Part shown: positions 7,683 through 18,363 of the stretch, in pieces | Position numbering within the stretch: the first letter of the stretch is position 1 | Layout: every line of letters starts with the position of its first letter | The notes under the pieces: model-generated | What the model was told of the DNA's origin: nothing | Databases searched by the model: none | Seen by the model: only the letters and a program-made list of their open reading frames with translations | Translations under genes and position numbers: made by a program | Source of the DNA: Alkalimonas sp. | Lineage (GTDB): Bacteria > Pseudomonadota > Gammaproteobacteria > Enterobacterales > Alteromonadaceae | Assembly (NCBI RefSeq): GCF_020831925.1 | Contig: NZ_JAFIFQ010000020.1 | Coordinates: 1 to 58,758, forward strand | Length of the DNA stretch: 58,758 bases | Reading direction: 5' to 3'

Positions 7683-9182
7683 TCAAAGCAAGGTCTTGCG
7701 TTGATTTGACGGCGGGATCAGCAAGGCCTCACGGTACTTGGCAATGGTTCTGCGGGCAACATTGATGCCCTGGTCCGACAAAATTTCCACCATCTTACTG
7801 TCACTCAGTGGTTTTGCCGGGTTTTCCGCCGCCACTAACTTCTTAATGAGCGCCCGAATCGCGGTAGACGAGCACTCGCCACCATTCTCGGTGCTGACAT
7901 GACTGGAGAAAAAGAATTTCAGCTCAAAAATACCCCGTGGTGTGTGCATGAATTTTTGCGTGGTCACCCTGGAAATGGTGGACTCATGCATTCCGACCAT
8001 TTCGGCAACATCATTCAGTACCATGGGTTTCATCGCTTCTTCCCCGTGTTCAAAAAAGCCTTGCTGCTGTTGCACAATGCAATTGGCGACTTTCAGCAAG
8101 GTATCGTTTCTGCTCTCTATGCTTTTTAGAAACCACTTGGCTTCTTGCAAGTGTGAGCGAATAAACTGACTGTCCGCGCTATTCTTGGCGGTACGGCTCA
8201 TGGCTGCGTAGTGTTGATTGATACGTATTTTGGGCATCGAATCCGGATTAAGTTCCACCAGCCAACGACCTTTTACTTTTTTGACCGTCACATCCGGAAT
8301 AATGTAGCTTTGTTCTTCGCGGATAACGGTGGTACCAGGCCGTGGATTCAGGCTATGGATCAGCTTCATCGTATCACGCAACTCGTCTTCTTTGAGCCGG
8401 GTTAGCTTCATCAGGGTACGAAAATCGCGATTGGCCAGTAAGTCGGCATGCTGGCTAATCAGTTGTCTGGCTTCTGCCAGCATTGGTGTGGCGGGATCGA
8501 ACTGGCGCAGCTGCACCAGCAAGGACTCCTGCACGCTGCGTGATCCAACGCCGATCGGGTCAAACAACTGTATACGCTTTAGCACCGCCTCAACTTCATC
8601 TGCCTCGATCTCATCCATGCCAAGCGACTCGAGGATATCTTCACAACCGATGGTTAAAAAGCCACTCTCATCGATGGCTTCAATGATGATTTCTGCAATA
8701 GCGCGGTCTGTATCGGAGAAAGGGGTTAGCTCCATCTGCCAACGCAGATAGCTTTGCAGGGTTTCACTGGTTTCCCCCTGGTAAGTCGTGTCTTCATCGC
8801 CATTGTAGCTGCCGGAGGTCACCGGAGCGGCGCTAACCAGATCATCCCAATGGTTATCCAGTGGTAAGTCGTCGCTGATGTCCTGGCTGGTCATGGCTTC
8901 GCCGGTATCTGGCTCGTAGGGCTCATCGGTACCGCTGTCATCAGCACTATCATCCGATGCCGCATTGGCTCGCTCGGCACTCAACTCGCCTAAGCCATGT
9001 TCGTCGCTGCCGTTCAGTTGCTCGTAATCCTCTTCGGCTTCAAGCAAGGGGTTGGCATCCAGTGCTTCCTGGATTTCCTGTTGCAACTCAATGGTCGACA
9101 GCTGGAGTAGCCGGATGGCCTGCTGCAGCTGAGGAGTCATGGTAAGTTGTTGGCCAAGACGAAGTTGCAAAGATGGCTTCAT
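7683..9182 (-). CDS. rpoN: RNA polymerase sigma-54 factor
   Basis: Sigma factor for enhancer-dependent promoters of nitrogen, motility and stress genes. The 499-residue protein has the glutamine-rich activator-binding region I ([20 protein letters not shown]), an acidic region II around residues 50-130, the core-binding region, an HTH near [18 protein letters not shown] and the RpoN box [10 protein letters not shown] near the end, which reads the -24 element. Length is within the usual 480-500. It lies between lptB and hpf in the standard order. The start at 9182 has only a weak, distant AGGAG. Confidence 0.97.
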   Translation of the reverse strand: MKPSLQLRLGQQLTMTPQLQQAIRLLQLSTIELQQEIQEALDANPLLEAEEDYEQLNGSDEHGLGELSAERANAASDDSADDSGTDEPYEPDTGEAMTSQDISDDLPLDNHWDDLVSAAPVTSGSYNGDEDTTYQGETSETLQSYLRWQMELTPFSDTDRAIAEIIIEAIDESGFLTIGCEDILESLGMDEIEADEVEAVLKRIQLFDPIGVGSRSVQESLLVQLRQFDPATPMLAEARQLISQHADLLANRDFRTLMKLTRLKEDELRDTMKLIHSLNPRPGTTVIREEQSYIIPDVTVKKVKGRWLVELNPDSMPKIRINQHYAAMSRTAKNSADSQFIRSHLQEAKWFLKSIESRNDTLLKVANCIVQQQQGFFEHGEEAMKPMVLNDVAEMVGMHESTISRVTTQKFMHTPRGIFELKFFFSSHVSTENGGECSSTAIRALIKKLVAAENPAKPLSDSKMVEILSDQGINVARRTIAKYREALLIPPSNQRKTLL

Positions 9183-9230
9183 CGGTGTGTACTGTGCTCC
9201 TGCATAAAAATTGAAAGCCTGTCGTTATAA

Positions 9231-9953
9231 CTATAGCCTGAATTGCTCACCTAGGTATACATCCCTGACTTGCTGATTGGCAAGAACATCCGCAGGTGTT
9301 CCCTTGGCAATCAGCTCACCATGACTCACTATGTAGGCGGTTTCACAGACATCAAGGGTTTCACGCACATTGTGGTCGGTAATCAGCACGCCGATACCCC
9401 GCTGACTTAAGTGTTGAATAATTTTCTTAATATCCAACACCGATATCGGGTCGACGCCAGCAAAGGGCTCATCCAGAAGGATAAAGCGTGGATCCGCTGC
9501 CAGCGCCCGGGCAATTTCGACCCGGCGGCGTTCGCCTCCTGACAGGCTCATGCCAAGGCTCTGACTAATATGGCCAATATGAAACTCTTCCAGCAGATCA
9601 TCGGCGGTTTCTTCCTGTTGGGCTGCAGTCAGATCTTTACGGGTTTGCAAGATGGCCATCAGGTTGTCCCGTACGGTTAACTTGCGGAAAATCGAGCTTT
9701 CCTGAGGCAGATAACCAATACCGAGCCGGGCGCGCTGATGGATCGGCTGATCGGTTAAATCCTGCTCACCCAACTGGATCCGACCTTTGTCACTTGGAAC
9801 CAGTCCAACAATCATGTAGAAGGTGGTGGTTTTGCCTGCACCATTGGGGCCTAGCAAACCGACAATTTGGCCGGCGTTGACTTCAAGGCTGACATCTTTC
9901 ACCACCTGGCGGCCTTTGTAGCTTTTGGCCAGATGCGCTGCAGTTAATTTCAT
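9231..9953 (-). CDS. lptB: LPS export ABC transporter ATPase LptB
   Basis: Cytoplasmic ATPase driving LptFG extraction of lipopolysaccharide from the inner membrane. The 240-residue protein has Walker [10 protein letters not shown], the signature LSGGERRR, Walker [14 protein letters not shown] and the switch histidine in ITDHNVRE. Its start overlaps the lptA stop by four bases, so translation is coupled with the periplasmic bridge protein. LptF and LptG are encoded elsewhere, as is normal. Confidence 0.97.
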   Translation of the reverse strand: MKLTAAHLAKSYKGRQVVKDVSLEVNAGQIVGLLGPNGAGKTTTFYMIVGLVPSDKGRIQLGEQDLTDQPIHQRARLGIGYLPQESSIFRKLTVRDNLMAILQTRKDLTAAQQEETADDLLEEFHIGHISQSLGMSLSGGERRRVEIARALAADPRFILLDEPFAGVDPISVLDIKKIIQHLSQRGIGVLITDHNVRETLDVCETAYIVSHGELIAKGTPADVLANQQVRDVYLGEQFRL

Positions 9954-10468
9954 GGTTGCTGTTTCTCTTGCTTCTTCTCTGGCTGCGGCAAGGCCTCAGG
10001 CGCAAAAATGGTGCGGACACGGCCATTTTCTCCACGCTCTGCCTGCAGTTGCTGTGTTTCAATGTTGTACTCAATTCTGGCGGCTTGTACCAAACTGCCA
10101 CTTTGTTTTAACTCTGCCGCACCGACCATGATCAAGATCCGGCTGGCCCGGTCGTAACGGATCTCATAGGCTTCCGCTTCGACCAGGGAGTTATCTTCCA
10201 TCCGTTGACTGTAGGTTGCTGGTGAGCCGCTGGCAATAAAGATTTCCAGCCCTTTGCCAGCTGAACCATCGACCTCCAGCCGCTCGGCTCGGATGTTGAG
10301 GCTACCTTGCTGCACCAACACATTGCGCTCATAGACCACATTCGAGCTTTGCAAATCGGTGAAAAAGGCTTCGGAGTCGATGCTCAGTGGTTGTTGAAAA
10401 TCCGGCAGGGTTGAAGCCAAAGCGGATGCTGTCAGCAGTAGAGCCGCCAACGCAATTTTAAGGTTCAT
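9950..10468 (-). CDS. lptA: LPS transport periplasmic protein LptA
   Basis: Periplasmic beta-jellyroll protein that polymerises into the bridge carrying LPS to the outer membrane. The start is put at ATG 10468, giving 172 residues with a signal peptide [20 protein letters not shown]; the longer frame from 10591 runs through lptC and adds an unrelated N-terminus. The OstA-type repeat is seen in [20 protein letters not shown] and later [14 protein letters not shown]. It overlaps lptC by 11 bases and lptB by four, a tightly coupled export operon. Confidence 0.93.
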   Translation of the reverse strand: MNLKIALAALLLTASALASTLPDFQQPLSIDSEAFFTDLQSSNVVYERNVLVQQGSLNIRAERLEVDGSAGKGLEIFIASGSPATYSQRMEDNSLVEAEAYEIRYDRASRILIMVGAAELKQSGSLVQAARIEYNIETQQLQAERGENGRVRTIFAPEALPQPEKKQEKQQP

Positions 10469-11012
10469 GATGGTAATCCGTTCGTAAGTGATGTTCAATT
10501 TCAATCGTCTGCTGCACAATACTAGCACGCAAACCCCGGCCAAAGATGGTAAAGCCATCGCCAAAAATCTGCACATCCTCATCGGTAACAAATTGCTCTG
10601 AGGCTAACAGCATTTCAAGATAACTGGTTTGCACTCGATCAATCAAATCACCGCTGGCCAGATTTTGTAGTAGCACAGCGCCATCCAAAATCAGTTTGTC
10701 ATCGGGATAGAGCACTGCTGTGTTGCTGGATGCTTGCCAGCTCAGGTTGTGCGTCCGATCCAGCAAGGTAAACACTGGCTGCTCCAGTTGGGTAAAGCCC
10801 AGCAAATCGTAATGTTCCATGCGGCTGGCTTGCATCAGCTCACTGAGTTGACCCTGTTCATCGTACACAATACGGGTTAACTGTTCAGCCACGAAGTCCG
10901 GGATCAGCTCACGCTCGGTCAAAGGCGCACTGGCTTCATCGCTGCGGTCATACCAATACCAGGCCACTGCCAGCAGAGCAAGCAGCAGTAACAGAGTGCT
11001 CCAGGGCTTCAT
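10458..11012 (-). CDS. lptC: LPS export protein LptC
   Basis: Bitopic inner-membrane protein passing LPS from LptFG to LptA. The 184-residue protein has one N-terminal membrane helix (residues 4-20, STLLLLLALLAVAWYWY) and a periplasmic jellyroll domain with YDEQGQLSELMQASRMEHYD. The start overlaps the kdsC stop by four bases and the end overlaps lptA, the conserved kdsC-lptC-lptA order. Confidence 0.94.
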   Translation of the reverse strand: MKPWSTLLLLLALLAVAWYWYDRSDEASAPLTERELIPDFVAEQLTRIVYDEQGQLSELMQASRMEHYDLLGFTQLEQPVFTLLDRTHNLSWQASSNTAVLYPDDKLILDGAVLLQNLASGDLIDRVQTSYLEMLLASEQFVTDEDVQIFGDGFTIFGRGLRASIVQQTIEIEHHLRTDYHHEP

Positions 11013-11566
11013 GTGCTACTACCCTGGAACTGGTGAAAGGCATTGCGGCTCATTAGCAGTAAGTCCGCTGCTTCACGAACAGCACCAAAGCCGCCTGGGC
11101 AGGTGGTGACATAATGACTGTGCAGACGCAAATAAGGATGGGCATCCCGCACTGCGATGCTAAGTCCGACGTGTTGCATCACTTCCCAGTCACTCAGATC
11201 ATCGCCAATATAGGCTACCTGCTCTGGTGTGAGCCGCTCTTTTTGAAGTATCTCGGCAAACGCAGGCTGTTTACGCTCTTGTCCCTGATAAATATGAGGC
11301 ACCGTCAGTGATTGCATGCGGTGTTTGACGATCTCGGAATGCCGGCCGGTAATGATGGCTACCTCAACACCAGCTTTACGCAAGGCTTTGATACCATAAC
11401 CATCCCGGGTATGAAACGCTTTCAGCTCTTCGCCATCATTGCCCAGATAGATACGGCCATCTGAGAAAACGCCATCGACATCGCAAATCAGCAACCGGAC
11501 TTGCTGCGCTTGTTGCCAAAGGGTATGCGATACCTCCTGATAGCATTGCTTAAATAGTTGCTGCAT
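11009..11566 (-). CDS. kdsC: 3-deoxy-D-manno-octulosonate 8-phosphate phosphatase
   Basis: HAD-family phosphatase that removes phosphate from Kdo-8-phosphate to give Kdo for LPS inner core. The 185-residue protein has the nucleophile Asp29 and acid/base Asp31 in LLICDVDGVFSDG, motif II in VAIITGR, and motif III in VAYIGDDLSDWEVM. The lack of a large cap is typical of the tetrameric C0 type. It lies two bases after kdsD and overlaps lptC by four. Confidence 0.96.
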   Translation of the reverse strand: MQQLFKQCYQEVSHTLWQQAQQVRLLICDVDGVFSDGRIYLGNDGEELKAFHTRDGYGIKALRKAGVEVAIITGRHSEIVKHRMQSLTVPHIYQGQERKQPAFAEILQKERLTPEQVAYIGDDLSDWEVMQHVGLSIAVRDAHPYLRLHSHYVTTCPGGFGAVREAADLLLMSRNAFHQFQGSST

Positions 11567-11567
11567 A

Positions 11568-12536
11568 TCAGAGCACTCCAGCTTTAAGTAAGTCGTGCAT
11601 ATTCATTGCTCCTACCGGGTGCTGGTGTTGATCCACAATGACCAGGCCATTTATTTTCCGCTGTTCCATCAGTTTCAGCGCCTCTGCTGCCAGCATCTGT
11701 GGCTGGGCGGTGATGCAGTTGCGTACCATCACGGCCGTAATCAGCGTATCGTGTATATCGTAGCGCTGGTCAAGAATACGGCGTAAATCACCATCGGTAA
11801 AAATGCCTTGCAGGGTACCGCTTTCATCCACCACTGTGGTCATGCCTAGGCCTTTGGCTGACATTTCCAGCAGCGCTGTTTTGATGGTGGCTGTGGTAGG
11901 CACCATCGGGATGGTGTTGCCGGTATGCATAACGTCCTCAAGACGAAGCAGCAGGCGCCGGCCGAGACTGCCTCCAGGATGCGACAGGGCAAAATCATCG
12001 GCAGAAAACCCCCTGGCGTTGAGCAGTGCGACAGCCATGGCATCTCCCATCGCCAGGGTGGCGGTGGTACTGGCGGTTGGTGCCAGGCCGAGCGGACAAG
12101 CTTCTTGCTCCACCTGCACACAAACATGCACGTCCGATAGCCGCGCCAGGGTTGAGGCCGGATTGCCACTCATGCCAATTAAATGCGCACCAATACGCTT
12201 GAGCACAGGAATAATGGTTAGCACTTCGCCGGTTTCACCGGAGTTGGAAATGGCAATCACCACATCGTCCTTGGTAATCATGCCCAAGTCACCATGACTG
12301 GCTTCACCCGGATGAACAAAAAAAGCCGGCGTACCGGTTGACGCAAAGGTAGCCGCTATTTTGTTGGCAATATGACCGGACTTGCCCATGCCAGAAACAA
12401 TGACCCGCCCCGGGCTGTCCATAATTAACTGGCAGGCTTTATTGAAATCATCATTCACAAAGCGCGCTAGTTGCGAAATGGCGGTTGCTTCTATCTGCAA
12501 CACCTGCAGCGCTTGTTGGGTAAAATCTATGGTCAT
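11568..12536 (-). CDS. kdsD: D-arabinose 5-phosphate isomerase
   Basis: Converts ribulose-5-phosphate to arabinose-5-phosphate, the first step toward Kdo. The 322-residue protein has an N-terminal SIS sugar-isomerase domain (VIVSGMGKSGHIANKIAATF; HPGEASHGDLGMI; ISNSGETGEV) and two C-terminal CBS domains from about residue 205. Length and order match the E. coli enzyme of 328 residues. It is 16 bases from the upstream antiporter gene and directly followed by kdsC. Confidence 0.96.
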   Translation of the reverse strand: MTIDFTQQALQVLQIEATAISQLARFVNDDFNKACQLIMDSPGRVIVSGMGKSGHIANKIAATFASTGTPAFFVHPGEASHGDLGMITKDDVVIAISNSGETGEVLTIIPVLKRIGAHLIGMSGNPASTLARLSDVHVCVQVEQEACPLGLAPTASTTATLAMGDAMAVALLNARGFSADDFALSHPGGSLGRRLLLRLEDVMHTGNTIPMVPTTATIKTALLEMSAKGLGMTTVVDESGTLQGIFTDGDLRRILDQRYDIHDTLITAVMVRNCITAQPQMLAAEALKLMEQRKINGLVIVDQHQHPVGAMNMHDLLKAGVL

Positions 12537-12552
12537 GCTGTATCCATTAACT

Positions 12553-13521
12553 CTAACTGGAAAATAATAAGTACTGATAACCGATAAAAGCCATCAACAG
12601 TATGCAGCCTTCGACCCGATTAATGCGCCGAAGTTTGCCTAAACGTAAACTCATCAGTAATAAAGCCAGGGTCGCCGCCATCATCACGTAGCTGTCTCGG
12701 CCTGCAGCAGCAGCGTCGATTGCCCCTGGGGCAATGATGGTGCCAACGCCGAGCACCGCCAGAATATTAAAAATATTTGAACCAATGATGTTGCCAAGGG
12801 CTAAGTCATCCTCGCCTTTTAAAATACCAATAAGGCTGGCAGCCAGCTCAGGCAGGCTGGTGCCTATGGCAATGATGGTCAAGCCAATCAAGAGGTCGCT
12901 CATGCCAAAGTGGCTGGCAATGGTCACAGCCCCGTGCACCAGCAACTGTGAGCTGGCCAGCAACAGGGTCAGCCCAAGCACCAGCCAGGCAGTCGCTTGC
13001 CAGGTCGGGGTGGGGGGCGGTAACTCTGCCTGGTACTCAGTCAGCAAGGGATCGTCCGGTTGCGCATGCTTCCCCCAGTACACCATCAGCACCAAAAACA
13101 ACACAAAACCACCCAAAAACAGAGCTCCTTCAGCTCGGGTTAAGCTTTGGTCGGCTAGAAACAGGTAGCCTAACAGGGTGACCAGGATCAGCAATGGAAA
13201 TTCGCGTTTAATGGTCATGGAGGCTACAGCGATCGGTTTCAACAAGGCGGTGGCACCAATCACCAGCAAAATATTGGTAATGTTGGAACCAAGGGCGTTG
13301 CCGACGGCCGTATCGAGTCGTCCTTGCCAGGCGGCTGTGGCCGAGACCATGATTTCAGGGGCCGAAGAGCCCATTGCAACGATAGTCAGGCCAATGATCA
13401 TTGGTGAAATGTTCAGATTGCGAGCTATGGAAGAGGCGCCGTAGACAAAGCGATCGGCACTCCAGATCAGTAGTACCAGGCCAACCAGAACGAAAATAGT
13501 GGCAACAAGCAGTGGAGACAC
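12553..13521 (-). CDS. yrbG: Calcium/sodium antiporter, YrbG family
   Basis: Inner-membrane cation exchanger of the CaCA superfamily. The 322-residue protein has about ten hydrophobic segments in two inverted halves, each with its alpha-repeat: TIVAMGSSAPEIMVSATAA near residue 47 and TIIAIGTSLPELAASLIG in the second half, with the ion-binding glutamates. The start is GTG at 13521 with AAGGAA upstream. It heads the kdsD-lpt-rpoN run, as in E. coli, and is divergent from mlaF. The physiological ion here is not established. Confidence 0.93.
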   Translation of the reverse strand: MSPLLVATIFVLVGLVLLIWSADRFVYGASSIARNLNISPMIIGLTIVAMGSSAPEIMVSATAAWQGRLDTAVGNALGSNITNILLVIGATALLKPIAVASMTIKREFPLLILVTLLGYLFLADQSLTRAEGALFLGGFVLFLVLMVYWGKHAQPDDPLLTEYQAELPPPTPTWQATAWLVLGLTLLLASSQLLVHGAVTIASHFGMSDLLIGLTIIAIGTSLPELAASLIGILKGEDDLALGNIIGSNIFNILAVLGVGTIIAPGAIDAAAAGRDSYVMMAATLALLLMSLRLGKLRRINRVEGCILLMAFIGYQYLLFSS

Positions 13522-13796
13522 CTGTGATTCCTTGTAAACAATGGATCCTGTTGGCGCATTTTCCCGTTTATTGACAGGAAAAGCAAAACTTAGTGCGCCT
13601 GGGAACGTTCTACTTTCTGCAACGACTTGTTACGAATAATAGCAAGGTGTTGTGGTGGTAATTTTGTTACAATTGATCCCTTACTCAAGCTTGGCCGGAT
13701 CAGCGTGCTGGTCCTGTTGATTGAAATGATGTATCAGCACCGGTATAGTGCGCGGCTGCACCGATGCAGGCTCGCGAGCAATGGATGGAGAGAATT

Positions 13797-14597
13797 TTGT
13801 CCGATTTGATGGTGGATATTCAAAATCTGACATTCAGCCGTGGAGAACGGCTGATATACGATGGCATGAGCATGCAGGTTAAGCGTGGTCAGGTTACGGC
13901 TATCATGGGTCCCAGTGGCATTGGTAAAACCACCTTGCTGAAACTGATTGGTGGCCAGCTGAAACCGGAGCGCGGGGATATCCTGTACCAGGGGCGCTCC
14001 ATTCCTAAAATGAGCCGGGCAGAACTGTACCAAACGCGTAAATCAATGAGCATGTTGTTTCAAAGTGGTGCCTTGTTCAGCGAAATGACAGTGTTTGACA
14101 ATGTCGCTTTCCCTATTCGGGAACATACCAAGCTGCCGGAAACCCTGATTCGTACCATGGTGTTGATGAAGCTCGAGGCCGTCGGTTTGCGCGGAGCCAG
14201 GGATTTGATGCCATCCGAGCTGTCTGGAGGTATGGCTCGCCGGGCTGCTCTGGCAAGAGCCATCGCGTTGGATCCGCAGCTGATCATGTACGATGAGCCT
14301 TTTGCCGGTCAAGATCCCATTTCGATGGGTATCGTGGTCAAATTGATTCGTGAGCTCAACAATGCACTGGGGCTCACTTCTATCGTGGTTTCTCACGATG
14401 TTCCCGAAGTGATGAGTATTGCCGATTATGTTTACGTGGTGGCAGAGAAGCATGTGATTGGAGAAGGAACGCCGGAGCAACTCAGGCAGCATGCATCACC
14501 CTTGGTGCAGCAGTTCTTAAAAGGCGAAGCCGATGGGGCAGTGCCGTTTCACTTTAAAGCGGCGCCTTATGCCGATGAATTAATGGAGCTGTTGTAA
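13797..14597 (+). CDS. mlaF: Phospholipid ABC transporter ATPase MlaF
   Basis: ATPase of the MlaFEDB complex that keeps the outer leaflet of the outer membrane free of phospholipid. Walker [10 protein letters not shown], signature LSGGMARR and Walker [14 protein letters not shown] are intact. The start is chosen at TTG 13797: GGAG sits six bases before it and the product (266 residues) equals the usual length of about 269. In-frame ATGs at 13764, 13785 and 13809 are alternatives with poorer ribosome sites. The gene overlaps mlaE by one base (TAATG). Confidence 0.93.
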   Translation: MSDLMVDIQNLTFSRGERLIYDGMSMQVKRGQVTAIMGPSGIGKTTLLKLIGGQLKPERGDILYQGRSIPKMSRAELYQTRKSMSMLFQSGALFSEMTVFDNVAFPIREHTKLPETLIRTMVLMKLEAVGLRGARDLMPSELSGGMARRAALARAIALDPQLIMYDEPFAGQDPISMGIVVKLIRELNNALGLTSIVVSHDVPEVMSIADYVYVVAEKHVIGEGTPEQLRQHASPLVQQFLKGEADGAVPFHFKAAPYADELMELL

Positions 14598-15379
14598 TGT
14601 TTGTAAACCGATTACAACGCCTGGGTGCCGATACCATACAAACCGTAGCAGGCTTAGGCCGGGCCACCTTGATGCTGATCGGTGCCGTCTTTGGCAAACC
14701 GGATGTTCGCAAAGGTTTTCCGCTGTTAATCAAACAGCTGTATGTGGTTGGGGTTTTATCGCTGCTGATTATCGTGGTGTCAGGTCTTTTTATTGGCATG
14801 GTCCTTGGATTGCAAGGCTATACGGTGTTGGTGAAGTTTGGGGCCGAAGGCATGCTGGGCCCCTTGGTGGCTCTGAGTTTGTTGCGTGAACTTGGCCCTG
14901 TAGTAACGGCTTTGCTATTCGCTGGCCGGGCAGGCAGTGCCTTAACGGCTGAGATTGGCTTGATGAAAGCCACCGAGCAAATTTCCAGCATGGAAATGAT
15001 GGCGGTGGATCCATTGCGGCGTATTATTGCGCCCCGCTTCTGGGCTGGTGTGATCAGTATGCCCTTGCTGGCTGTAGTCTTTACTGCGGTCGGGATTTTG
15101 GGAGGGCATTTAGTCGGTGTCGATTGGTTGGGTGTGGATGCAGGAAGTTACTGGTCCGCCATGCAGGCCAATGTCGATCTGTATCAGGATGTTTTCAATG
15201 GCATCATCAAAAGTATTGTGTTTGCTTTTGTGGTGATGGCAATCGCTTTGCACAAGGGTTTCGATGCGGTGCCGACATCCGAAGGCATTGCTAAGGCGAC
15301 TACGGAAACCGTAGTTACTGCATCGCTGGCAGTGCTGGCGTTCGATTTTGTATTAACCGCATTAATGTTTGGTGGATAA
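14597..15379 (+). CDS. mlaE: Phospholipid ABC transporter permease MlaE
   Basis: Integral membrane permease (MlaE/DUF140 family), 260 residues with five or six hydrophobic segments and the conserved stretch [27 protein letters not shown], plus [16 protein letters not shown] in the coupling region. Partner of MlaF, with the hexameric MlaD ring on its periplasmic side. One-base overlap with mlaF; mlaD starts two bases after its stop. Confidence 0.96.
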   Translation: MFVNRLQRLGADTIQTVAGLGRATLMLIGAVFGKPDVRKGFPLLIKQLYVVGVLSLLIIVVSGLFIGMVLGLQGYTVLVKFGAEGMLGPLVALSLLRELGPVVTALLFAGRAGSALTAEIGLMKATEQISSMEMMAVDPLRRIIAPRFWAGVISMPLLAVVFTAVGILGGHLVGVDWLGVDAGSYWSAMQANVDLYQDVFNGIIKSIVFAFVVMAIALHKGFDAVPTSEGIAKATTETVVTASLAVLAFDFVLTALMFGG

Positions 15380-15380
15380 G

Positions 15381-15842
15381 ATGAACACACGGAAAATTGA
15401 AATTGCTGTTGGCTGTTTTGTCGCTATCGCGATAGGGGCATTTTTGATCCTGGCGTTGAAAGTGGCCAACACGGGTTTTGCCGGTTCAGGCGAAACCTAT
15501 ACCTTGTACGCCGACTTTGAAAACATTGGTGGTTTAAAAGCCCGCTCGCCGATCAAAGTAGGTGGCGTTGTAGTTGGCCGAGTCGCTTCCATTGAGCTGG
15601 ATAAAACCTATTATACCCCGCGGGTGCGGTTAGAAATATCTAAGCAATACGATAACTTTCCGGAAACCAGTTCTGTGGTGATTCTGACCTCAGGGCTGCT
15701 GGGCGAGCAGTATCTGGGCATTCAGCCTGGTTTTATCGATGAAACCGTGCATATCCTGCAAGATGGGGATGTGATTGAAGATACGCGTTCAGCCATGGTG
15801 CTGGAAGAGTTAATTGGTCAATTTCTTTTTAACCGGAATTAA
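15381..15842 (+). CDS. mlaD: Mla lipid-binding MCE-domain protein MlaD
   Basis: Single-MCE-domain protein anchored in the inner membrane by one N-terminal helix (IEIAVGCFVAIAIGAFLILAL) with a periplasmic MCE barrel (YADFENIGGLKARSPIKVGG, ending SGLLGEQYLGIQPG). It forms a hexameric ring that passes phospholipid between MlaC and MlaFE. The start at ATG 15381 gives 153 residues; the upstream in-frame ATG at 15369 lies inside mlaE and has no ribosome site. mlaC follows after two bases. Confidence 0.95.
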   Translation: MNTRKIEIAVGCFVAIAIGAFLILALKVANTGFAGSGETYTLYADFENIGGLKARSPIKVGGVVVGRVASIELDKTYYTPRVRLEISKQYDNFPETSSVVILTSGLLGEQYLGIQPGFIDETVHILQDGDVIEDTRSAMVLEELIGQFLFNRN

Positions 15843-15844
15843 TC

Positions 15845-16495
15845 ATGAATATAGTGAAAACAATGGGCCAACTGCTGTTGGCTGCAAGCTTGGTAATCAG
15901 TGCTAACGTTCAGGCTGAAGTAGAGCGCTTCACCGATCCTTATCAGATGATTTCAGTGGTGGCAGATCATGCCTTTAGCCGACTGGCACAGGAAAAAGAC
16001 AACATTAAAGAAAATCCGGAACTGTTGCGTACCATGGTGCATGAAGAATTGTTGCCATACATCGATGTGCGGTATGCTGCGTTTCGGGTGATTGGCAATC
16101 ACATTCGCAGTACCACGGAAGAAGAGCGTGATGCCTTTGTCGCCGCTTTTCAGGAATACATGATTTCCACCTATGCTGGTACTTTTACGCTGTACCGGGA
16201 TCAGCGGGTGATTGTGGAGCCTGGTCAGGATGTTGGCAATCGTCGGGTGGCGACAGTACGGACCCGAGTGATTGATCCCGGCAAACCCGATATCACCATC
16301 GAATTCAAATTGATTCGCCATCGGGATAGCGAGTACTGGCAGGTATTTGACATGGTGGCTGAAGGTATTTCTTTATTGGACAGCAAACGGGCAGAACTGG
16401 GCGGTATGATTCGTCAGCAAGGTTTGGCGCGGGTCACCGAGTTATTGCAAGAGCGTGCCAAGCTGCCGATTGAACTGGCCGAACCTGAGGAGTAA
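15845..16495 (+). CDS. mlaC: Periplasmic phospholipid-binding protein MlaC
   Basis: Soluble shuttle between the outer-membrane MlaA-porin complex and MlaFEDB. The 216-residue protein has a signal peptide of about 24 residues ending SANVQA, then the Tol-Tol-Mla family sequence YIDVRYAAFRVIGNHIRSTT and VIDPGKPDITIEFKLIR. Two bases separate it from mlaD and three from mlaB. MlaA is not encoded in this operon, as is usual. Confidence 0.95.
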   Translation: MNIVKTMGQLLLAASLVISANVQAEVERFTDPYQMISVVADHAFSRLAQEKDNIKENPELLRTMVHEELLPYIDVRYAAFRVIGNHIRSTTEEERDAFVAAFQEYMISTYAGTFTLYRDQRVIVEPGQDVGNRRVATVRTRVIDPGKPDITIEFKLIRHRDSEYWQVFDMVAEGISLLDSKRAELGGMIRQQGLARVTELLQERAKLPIELAEPEE

Positions 16496-16498
16496 GCT

Positions 16499-16789
16499 GT
16501 GCTGAACATAGAGCAGCAGCAACAGCGGCTGATTTTCAGCGGCGTGCTGGACAGAAATACGCTGCTGGCATTTTGGCCTTTTCGCCTGCTGAACAGTTTG
16601 TCGGGTGATGTGGTATTCGATTTAAGTCAGTTGCAATCGATCGATACTGCAGGACTTGCCTGGCTCTTAAAGCAATTAGCACTTGCCAGGCAGGCCGGCT
16701 TGGTGGTTCAATTGCAGCATGTTCCAGAGCAAATGCGCTCACTGGCGAAAGTCAGCGATGTGTTGGAGCTCTTGCCTATCAGTGACTAA
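16499..16789 (+). CDS. mlaB: STAS-domain protein MlaB
   Basis: Small cytoplasmic STAS-domain subunit that binds MlaF and is needed for assembly and activity of the transporter. The 96-residue protein starts with GTG at 16499, three bases after the mlaC stop. The STAS core VVFDLSQLQSIDTAGLAWLL has the Thr of the anti-sigma-antagonist phosphorylation site. Length matches the E. coli protein. Confidence 0.92.
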   Translation: MLNIEQQQQRLIFSGVLDRNTLLAFWPFRLLNSLSGDVVFDLSQLQSIDTAGLAWLLKQLALARQAGLVVQLQHVPEQMRSLAKVSDVLELLPISD

Positions 16790-16801
16790 TGCCGGGAATT
16801 C

Positions 16802-17059
16802 ATGGATATTCAACAAATAGAACAAATTCTGCAGGAACAATTGCAGCTAACTGAAGTCAAAGTCAGCGCTGATGGTTCACACTACTCGGTGCGGGCAGTT
16901 GGTGACTGCTTTGCCGATGTAAGCCGGGTGCGGCAGCAGCAAATGATTTATGGCCCTTTGATGGCAGCCATCCAGGATGGCAGTATTCATGCGGTGTCCA
17001 TTCGAACCTTTACCCCAGCGCAATGGCGTAGAGAAAAATTACTTAACTCATCGATGTAA
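16802..17059 (+). CDS. ibaG: BolA-family protein IbaG
   Basis: BolA-like protein of 85 residues that in relatives partners with monothiol glutaredoxin Grx4 to bind a 2Fe-2S cluster. The VRAVGDCFADVSRVRQQQMI segment contains the cysteine and the fold core, and GSIHAVSIRTFTPAQW the conserved C-terminal part including a histidine. It sits 12 bases after mlaB and seven before murA, the same order as E. coli, so it is in the same transcript. Confidence 0.94.
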   Translation: MDIQQIEQILQEQLQLTEVKVSADGSHYSVRAVGDCFADVSRVRQQQMIYGPLMAAIQDGSIHAVSIRTFTPAQWRREKLLNSSM

Positions 17060-18325
<1,266 letters not shown>

Positions 18326-18363
18326 CAATGTCGCGCAGTGTGTGGTGATGCTTTGGCAGGGAG

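Noticed and set aside
11803-12297. Open frame of 164 codons on the plus strand inside kdsD
   Set aside because: Antisense to the well-supported isomerase gene; composition (many Ser, Arg, Thr) is that of a shadow frame and no ribosome site or homology is visible.
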